From: Treponema sp.
Lineage (GTDB): Bacteria; Spirochaetota; Spirochaetia; Treponematales; Treponemataceae
Assembly: GCA_016296205.1 (NCBI GenBank)
Contig: JAEDJS010000016.1
Span: 1 to 34,648, forward strand
DNA: 34,648 nt
Reading direction: 5' to 3'
The translations under genes and the position numbers were made by a program. The stretch's first letter is position 1; every line of letters starts with the position of its first letter. Under the pieces are notes generated by a model. It worked only from the letters and a program-made list of their open reading frames with translations, searched no databases and was not told the origin of the DNA. Positions 30,593-34,648 of the stretch are shown here, piece by piece.

Positions 30593-31546
30593 ATGAAAAT
30601 TACAATTCTTGATGGGCATGCTCTTAATCCTGGTGATTTAAGTTGGGATGTTTTGTCTGAATTTGGTGATTATAAAGTATATGACCGCACTGCCCCAGAT
30701 GAAGTTGTTAACAGAATCGGGGACAGTGAAATGGTTCTCTTAAATAAAGTCCAGATTACAGATGAAATTCTCTCTAAGTGTCCAAATTTAAAATATATTG
30801 GTGTACAGGCAACTGGTTATAATGTTATAGATTTAGAATCCTGTACAAAACGGGGAATTACTGTTACAAATGTTCCCGCATACTCAACAAAAAGTGTTGC
30901 TCAGATTGTTTTTGCTTACATTACAGAATTTGCTACAAAATCAAATATTCACTCTGAAGATGTTAAAAAAGGCGGCTGGATAAATTCAAAAGATTTCTGC
31001 TACTGGAAACAAAGTCCTGTGGAACTTGAAGGAAAAACCCTTGGAATTTTCGGATATGGTTCAATCGGGCAAAGAGTTGCTTATTTAGGAAAAGCTTTTG
31101 GAATGAAAGTAATCGTCTGCACCAGAAGAAAATTAGATGAATCTTATGATGTTGAACAGGTTTCAAAAGAAGAATTATTTTCAAGAAGTGATTTTTTAAG
31201 TCTTCATGCTCCATTGACAGCTGAAACTCAAAACATTGTTGATGAATCAACTTTAAAACTCATGAAAAAATCAGCATTTCTCATAAATACAGCAAGAGGC
31301 GGATTCATTGATGAAAATGTTCTTGCAGATTATTTGAATAATGATAAAATTGCAGGATTTGCATGTGATGTTTTGCGCTCAGAACCAATGGATAAAAACT
31401 GCCCTCTTCTTAAAGCAAAAAACTGTATTATTACGCCTCACATTGCATGGGCACCGCTGGAAACCCGTCAGAGACTTTTAAATGTTGTAGTAAGCAATAT
31501 CAGAAATTATCTTGACGGCAACCCAACAAACGTTGTAAACAGCTAA
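30593..31546 (+). CDS. D-2-hydroxyacid dehydrogenase (NAD-dependent)
   Basis: A 317-residue member of the D-isomer-specific family. The nucleotide-binding motif is LGIFGYGSIGQRVA (GxGxxG), followed by an Arg-rich C-T-R-R end of the second strand. The catalytic set is Arg in NTARGG, Glu in RSEPM, and His in TPHIAWAP. The N-terminal domain has LKYIGVQATGYNVIDLE and VTNVPAYSTKSVAQ. By overall pattern it is near glycerate/hydroxypyruvate reductases (HprA-like); the substrate cannot be settled from motifs. No SD; it begins 10 bases after the HMA-like gene and probably shares its mRNA. Confidence 0.9.
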   Translation: MKITILDGHALNPGDLSWDVLSEFGDYKVYDRTAPDEVVNRIGDSEMVLLNKVQITDEILSKCPNLKYIGVQATGYNVIDLESCTKRGITVTNVPAYSTKSVAQIVFAYITEFATKSNIHSEDVKKGGWINSKDFCYWKQSPVELEGKTLGIFGYGSIGQRVAYLGKAFGMKVIVCTRRKLDESYDVEQVSKEELFSRSDFLSLHAPLTAETQNIVDESTLKLMKKSAFLINTARGGFIDENVLADYLNNDKIAGFACDVLRSEPMDKNCPLLKAKNCIITPHIAWAPLETRQRLLNVVVSNIRNYLDGNPTNVVNS

Positions 31547-31577
31547 TTAAAAAATATAAATTAAGGGGATAAAAAAA

Positions 31578-32090
31578 ATGAAATTTAATGGATTAGTATT
31601 GTTTCTGGAAAAGGATGGAATTTCAGCTGATTTAATTCTTGATCCAAAATATCATGGAGAAACAGCAGAAAATGCAAAGTCACACCTTTTGGAAACTGCA
31701 GGAATTCCTAATCTTGATGCAGAAATTATCGCAGATTCTAAAGTTTTTATCGCAAAAGATGATTTCGGAATCAACTGCACTTCATCAAAAGCTGCAGAAG
31801 CAATGGCTGCCAACGGAACAGCATGTGTTGTAGCAAGTGAAATTGATAAAGACTTCAGAGACAGTCTTGAATCAAACTACATTCTTCCATTGGATCTGGA
31901 TAAAAAAAGCATTGCAGATATGTTCCGCACTTTTGAAAATAAAGACACTGAATGCAAAATTGAACAAAAAGAAGACGGTTCATGGAAACTTAAACTGATT
32001 GCCGGTTCACTTTCGAAGAGTTATATCATAAGAGTTGAAGGCGCTTCAAAAGAAATGATTGAAAGCGGCAAATGGATTGGACTCAGATAA
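31578..32090 (+). CDS. Divergent LeuD/aconitase-swivel-like protein
   Basis: 170 residues. It lines up by eye with the small subunit of 3-isopropylmalate dehydratase: MKFNGLVLFLEKDGISADLI matches the LeuD start (MKFkGKV...D.IdTDvII), KDDFGINCTSSKAAEAMAAN matches NFGCGSSREHAPxALK, ACVVASEIDKDFRDSLESNY matches AVIAkSFARIFYRNAINxG, followed by ILPLDL. The key GSSREHA is altered to TSSKAAEA, losing the substrate-contacting Arg. No LeuC partner lies nearby. So the fold is probably the swivel domain but the dehydratase function is doubtful. The SD AAGGGG is ~10 bases upstream. It is last in its cluster, followed by a hairpin element. Confidence 0.75.
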   Translation: MKFNGLVLFLEKDGISADLILDPKYHGETAENAKSHLLETAGIPNLDAEIIADSKVFIAKDDFGINCTSSKAAEAMAANGTACVVASEIDKDFRDSLESNYILPLDLDKKSIADMFRTFENKDTECKIEQKEDGSWKLKLIAGSLSKSYIIRVEGASKEMIESGKWIGLR

Positions 32091-32128
32091 TACATTAAAA
32101 TAATAAAAAGCCACAGATTTTTTGGTTA

Positions 32129-32180
32129 AAGTGCACCCTTAAAGTTGAGCAAATAAAGTTCAATTTTATGAGGTGCATTT
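32129..32180. repeat. IS-end-like palindromic element / terminator
   Basis: AAGTGCACC pairs with GGTGCATTT, and inside it AAAGTTGA pairs with TCAATTTT (G-U tolerated), giving a long imperfect hairpin followed by TTTTTTATTTT. Both arms read like one motif in opposite orientation: AGTGCACCCTTAAAGTTGAG and AATGCACCTCATAAAATTGA. TGCACCC...AAGTTG resembles the ends of IS150-type IS3-family elements (from memory). It lies between convergent genes. Confidence 0.65.
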
Positions 32181-32186
32181 TTTATT

Positions 32187-32735
32187 TTAGAAGCCTTTTA
32201 CAAGCTTCCGTTTTTTTAATTCCCTGCAGATAATTTTTACAATCTGCTTTGGGTTATATTTTGCAGTATCAATAATCAAATCGGCAAATTCATAATCATT
32301 GTTGTCTATCTGATAAAGTTTCTGGTAACGGCGACTGTCTTCACCATCTCTCATAGCGGTAAACTTTTTGATTTCTTCAATATCTCCGCCTTCCCTGTTA
32401 AAAATTCTCACTGCCCTGGTTTGATCGCTGGCATAAAGATAAACTTTTAAATCAGCTTCTTTAAGTACCCAAATTGCAAGGCGGCTTCCCAAAACACTGG
32501 ATTCAGATTTTGCCAGTTCAACTTGTCTTGTATCTACAGTAATATCATAGCTGTCATCTGTTTTTGCATTCTCTATAACCTGGGCAAGGGTTAAACCTTT
32601 TTCCTGAGCCAACTGTCTGAATGTAAAATTAACCAGTTTTATTCCTAATTTTTTTGAAAGCATTGTACTTACAGTTGTATTTCCGCAGCCACTTTTTCCG
32701 CTGATTGCAATTCTTACTTCATTTACTGGTTTCAT
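32187..32735 (-). CDS. Cytidylate kinase-like family protein
   Basis: 182 residues from the ATG at 32735 (GGAGG is 7 bases upstream; the earlier in-frame ATG at 32750 overlaps that SD). It has the small-kinase layout: P-loop RIAISGKSGCGNTTVS, a nucleoside-binding region FTFRQLAQEKG, LGSRLAIWVLKEADLKVYLYAS (the GR/D-type strand of CMP kinases), REGGD lid region and DSRRYQKLYQID. It resembles cytidylate kinase 2 / archaeal-type CMP kinases, which phosphorylate CMP/dCMP or a related substrate. The P-loop lacks the normal Lys (Asn instead; a Lys sits after the first Gly). Its leader is long and structured. Confidence 0.8.
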   Translation of the reverse strand: MKPVNEVRIAISGKSGCGNTTVSTMLSKKLGIKLVNFTFRQLAQEKGLTLAQVIENAKTDDSYDITVDTRQVELAKSESSVLGSRLAIWVLKEADLKVYLYASDQTRAVRIFNREGGDIEEIKKFTAMRDGEDSRRYQKLYQIDNNDYEFADLIIDTAKYNPKQIVKIICRELKKRKLVKGF

Positions 32736-32749
32736 AATACCTCCTCCCA

Positions 32750-32792
32750 TAAAAAGTCAAGAAGATTGTTTCAACAATTGATTGACTTTTTA
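32750..32792 (-). promoter_or_regulatory. Long hairpin just upstream of the cytidylate-kinase-like SD
   Basis: TAAAAAGTCAA and TTGACTTTTTA pair perfectly (11 bp), with a nested ATTGTT/AACAAT stem. On the minus strand the 3' arm ends in TTTTT directly before GGGAGGAGG, so the hairpin may act as an attenuator or hide the ribosome site; an AT-rich insertion remnant is the alternative. Confidence 0.5.
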
Positions 32793-32828
32793 CGCTATTC
32801 CGTAATGTAATGAGGAACAGCAGTTCAG

Positions 32829-32881
32829 TGTAAGGTAAAGCCCCGCTATTTTAGCGGTTTTATCTTACATTCCTTTTTTTT
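32829..32881 (+). terminator. Orphan rightward terminator-like hairpin in the kinase leader
   Basis: GTAAGGTAAAG..CCGCTA pairs with TAGCGGTTTTATCTTAC (imperfect, ~16 bp), followed after five bases by T8 on the plus strand. No rightward gene ends here. On the minus strand it is a 5' leader hairpin of the kinase-like gene. Confidence 0.5.
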
Positions 32882-32884
32882 AAT

Positions 32885-32914
32885 ATTATACAAATATTTT
32901 TAGTAGATTAACAA
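32885..32914 (-). promoter_or_regulatory. Promoter candidate for the cytidylate-kinase-like gene
   Basis: The minus strand reads TTGTTA, 18 bases, TATAAT. Start near 32878 gives a ~140-base leader holding both hairpins. No closer promoter is evident. Confidence 0.5.
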
Positions 32915-32979
32915 GTGATAATTGGCCAAGTTAGGTTACCGCAAAAAGCAACCTGATTACGTTCATTTATCTTTTGTAG

Positions 32980-33426
32980 CTACTCAGTGACAATAAATTT
33001 GTAAGAATAAAAACCTTCCGTCCATAGATTACCAATTTCGTTATAACTTGTATAACAACTATTTGCAATCAATTCATACTCTCCAGGTTTATCGAAAGCA
33101 ATTTCCATTACAATTTTACCATTCTTTCCCTTTACCTGAACTGGAATAACACATAAATTAACATCGTCGGTCCAAGGTTCATAAATATCACCATCAATTA
33201 TCTTACAATCCTTTGGAAGTCCTTTAAAGTAAACAAAAAAATCTGTTTGTCCATTTTTATCATAAAGAATATCGAACAATAAACAAGTTATCTCTGTTTT
33301 TTCACTCACCGCCAAATTTTGTTTCTCAATTTTTACTCCCATGGACGGTAAATCTAGGGGCTCGAGAAAACAAGAATTAAATAACAATGCAATTATTGTA
33401 AAAAATATTATGGTTTTCAATTTCAT
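32980..33426 (-). CDS. Lipoprotein, paralogue B of a tandem pair
   Basis: 148 residues; a lipoprotein signal with FNSC (Cys19). The mature part is predicted all-beta and Ig-like: MGVKIEKQNLAVSEKTEITCL, TDFFVYFKGLPKDCKI, IYEPWTDD, AFDKPGEYELIANSC and WTEGFYSYKFIVTE. The FDKPGEYEL piece recalls CARDB/Ig-type periplasmic domains. It is clearly related to the lipoprotein encoded at 33871-34311. No SD of strength: only a GGGAGAA run 6 bases before the ATG. Function unknown. Confidence 0.82.
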   Translation of the reverse strand: MKLKTIIFFTIIALLFNSCFLEPLDLPSMGVKIEKQNLAVSEKTEITCLLFDILYDKNGQTDFFVYFKGLPKDCKIIDGDIYEPWTDDVNLCVIPVQVKGKNGKIVMEIAFDKPGEYELIANSCYTSYNEIGNLWTEGFYSYKFIVTE

Positions 33427-33467
33427 AATTTTCTCCCGCTAGCCCAATATAATCACTTCTCTTATAT

Positions 33468-33835
33468 TTATTCCCTATCCGTTAAAAAGAAATCACTTAC
33501 TTTAAATTCAAGACATCCATTATTTCTAGTGTAATCATTAACTTTCACATCTAAATTAAAAAATTCAATGAAAAAACTTTTCACGCTGCCCATCTATCTG
33601 AATAACTTCTTCTTTCTGCATTGTAACCGCATCATTCTTTCTAGTAACTTTAAGAGTATAATCTTCAACTACACTTCTTGTACTATTCAAAATTGAATAA
33701 ATGAAATAATATTCATCTGGTTCTTCCCAATATTTTTTTCTGCTTTCAAAAAGTTGCTCATTTTCAAAGTCTACACCTGGATCATAATTTGATTTACATC
33801 CTAAGAAAATATAAACTACCAAAGTTTTTCGACAT
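33468..33835 (-). pseudogene. Small lipoprotein gene broken by two homopolymer frameshifts
   Basis: An ATG at 33835 has GGAG 7 bases upstream, but its frame stops after 13 codons. Removing one base in the following A5 run (33825-33829) gives MSKTLVVYIFLGC, a textbook lipoprotein signal that continues into KSNYDPGVDFENEQLFES. The long frame (33565-33822) then ends at a T6 run in EKFF; removing one T extends it by ~30 codons (IEFFNLDVKVNDYTRNNGCL) to a stop at 33468, nearly reaching the next gene. The 85-residue middle frame would need a TTG start without an SD. Decay, phase variation or sequencing error in homopolymers can each explain this. The family is not recognised. Confidence 0.65.
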
Positions 33836-33870
33836 TATAGAACTCCATAATCATTTAATATTTTTTGCAG

Positions 33871-34311
33871 CTACTCAGTTACAGTAAATTTATAAGTAAA
33901 ATGCTCCTCGTTCCAAATATTACAGATTTCAGCATCATTAATAGAACACCCATTTAATTTCAGTTCATATTCTCCTGCTTTATCAAAACTAATTTTTAAA
34001 CGGATGATTCCATCGCTACCCTTTAATTGTGCAGGAAAGATACAGACAATTTGTTCTGTTGTCCATGGTTCGTAAATGGCCCCTTCACAAATATCATATT
34101 TTTTAGGGAGACCATTAATATGTACAATAAAATCTGTCTTATTATTAAAATATGCATTGTGAAAAAAAACTGTTATTTCAATCTCTTCATCAGTCTGCAC
34201 GTTTAATTTTTCAATTTCTACCCCCATAAGAGTAGAACTAATATCTTCAAAAACACACGAACTTAAAACAAATGTTACAAAGATTGAAAATAAAATCATT
34301 TTTATTTTCAT
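33871..34311 (-). CDS. Lipoprotein, paralogue A of a tandem pair
   Basis: 146 residues from the ATG at 34311, which overlaps the stop of the preceding gene (ATGA) and has GGGGA upstream; an in-frame TTG at 34317 is less likely. Lipobox LSSC (Cys19). The mature part shares MGVEIEK, TDFIVHINGLPKK, IYEPWT, SFDKAGEYEL and W.E....YKFTVTE with paralogue B at 32980-33426. Similarity continues at least 20 bases past the stop codon (ACTGAGTAGCT-CAAAA), so a DNA segment was duplicated. Predicted beta-sandwich on the periplasmic side or cell surface; function unknown. Confidence 0.85.
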   Translation of the reverse strand: MKIKMILFSIFVTFVLSSCVFEDISSTLMGVEIEKLNVQTDEEIEITVFFHNAYFNNKTDFIVHINGLPKKYDICEGAIYEPWTTEQIVCIFPAQLKGSDGIIRLKISFDKAGEYELKLNGCSINDAEICNIWNEEHFTYKFTVTE

Positions 34312-34648
34312 AGACAATATCCCCTTGATGTTATTGTATCCTTTAGTTTCTCAGAATCAATTTCTTTATTTAAACTTTTAAATTTTTCAAACCAAGATGT
34401 TAAAGATTGTACACTAAAATAGTTGTATGGAGTAAATATTTGTTCCACCGAATAGTTTTTTAACAGTTCATAATAGACATCGTAATAGAAATAAGAATAA
34501 CTCTTTCCGTTTCCTAACAGTCTCGATTTAAAATTTTTTACAGTACTATTATTTGAATAATACTTACTCATCAAATAATACCCCATAAAATATCCCCAGG
34601 ACTCAATCAAACATACCTGTTTACTAGTTCCATTATTATAACAGTTTT
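34308..34648 (-). CDS. C-terminal part of an unrecognised protein (start outside window)
   Basis: The frame is open to the window edge; ~113 residues are visible. The sequence is Tyr/Ser/Asn-rich: CLIESWGYFMGYYLMSKYYS, FKSRLLGNGKSYSYFYYDVY, YFSVQSLTSWFEKFKSL and DTITSRGYCL. The ESWGYFMGY segment resembles the stretch that follows HExxH in some secreted zinc-peptidase-like proteins, but the HExxH, if present, is outside the window. The stop overlaps the start of the next lipoprotein gene (ATGA), so the two are translationally coupled. Confidence 0.7.
   Translation of the reverse strand, partial: NCYNNGTSKQVCLIESWGYFMGYYLMSKYYSNNSTVKNFKSRLLGNGKSYSYFYYDVYYELLKNYSVEQIFTPYNYFSVQSLTSWFEKFKSLNKEIDSEKLKDTITSRGYCL

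Noticed and set aside
32793..32882. A rightward small RNA ending at the orphan terminator
   Set aside because: TTGACT is present at 32782 but no acceptable -10 follows at 16-18 bases; the leader-hairpin reading on the minus strand is simpler.

Overview
The window is AT-rich bacterial chromosome that reads as a spirochaete, most likely a host-associated Treponema. The evidence is a TP0453-like lipoprotein next to a type 2 isoleucyl-tRNA synthetase, a P83/100-family antigen, many lipoproteins with relaxed spirochaetal lipoboxes, and an rpsF-ssb-rpsR-rplI-dnaB cluster. Family and synteny statements come from memory of those families; no search was run. Coding density is high, no gap exceeds 300 bases, and I see no tRNA, rRNA, CRISPR array or transposase gene.

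Positions 1-9858: the tail of a protein with a degenerate GGDEF-like domain meets a leftward block. In transcription order that block is a DEAD-box RNA helicase, an ABC-F ATPase, ileS, a TP0453-like lipoprotein, a uracil phosphoribosyltransferase-like protein and a TPR lipoprotein. Positions 9905-14425: an RlmK-like rRNA methyltransferase faces the leftward block rpsT, HU, bactofilin, rho, rpmE; a dispersed palindromic repeat lies between the convergent ends. Positions 14485-22237: a tiny zinc-ribbon gene with a palindrome at its start site, plsC and rlmD as a divergent pair, an exported beta-propeller-like protein, then rpsF-ssb-rpsR-rplI and dnaB, with RNA hairpins before several of these genes. 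A second copy of the dispersed repeat follows dnaB.

Positions 22355-32090: a leftward P83/100 gene diverges from a 982-residue exported protein with ankyrin repeats at both ends of a roughly 520-residue charged rod. Then come rsmD, two TPR-like genes, rlmN, and a three-gene cluster of an HMA-like mini-protein, a D-2-hydroxyacid dehydrogenase and a divergent LeuD-fold protein. Positions 32091-34648 look accessory: an IS-end-like hairpin, a cytidylate-kinase-like gene with a structured leader, two paralogous lipoproteins flanking a frameshifted lipoprotein gene, and a truncated gene at the edge.

Most genes serve translation, RNA modification and decay, replication and the cell envelope. The most unusual signals are: (i) two divergent gene pairs whose -10 boxes sit only 6 or 9 bases from the start codons, with no Shine-Dalgarno sequence, implying leaderless mRNAs; (ii) a shared extended -35 block in three ribosomal-protein promoters; (iii) a switch-like leader before rplI; (iv) the ankyrin-rod-ankyrin protein with a growing 45-bp repeat; and (v) two families of palindromic repeats.
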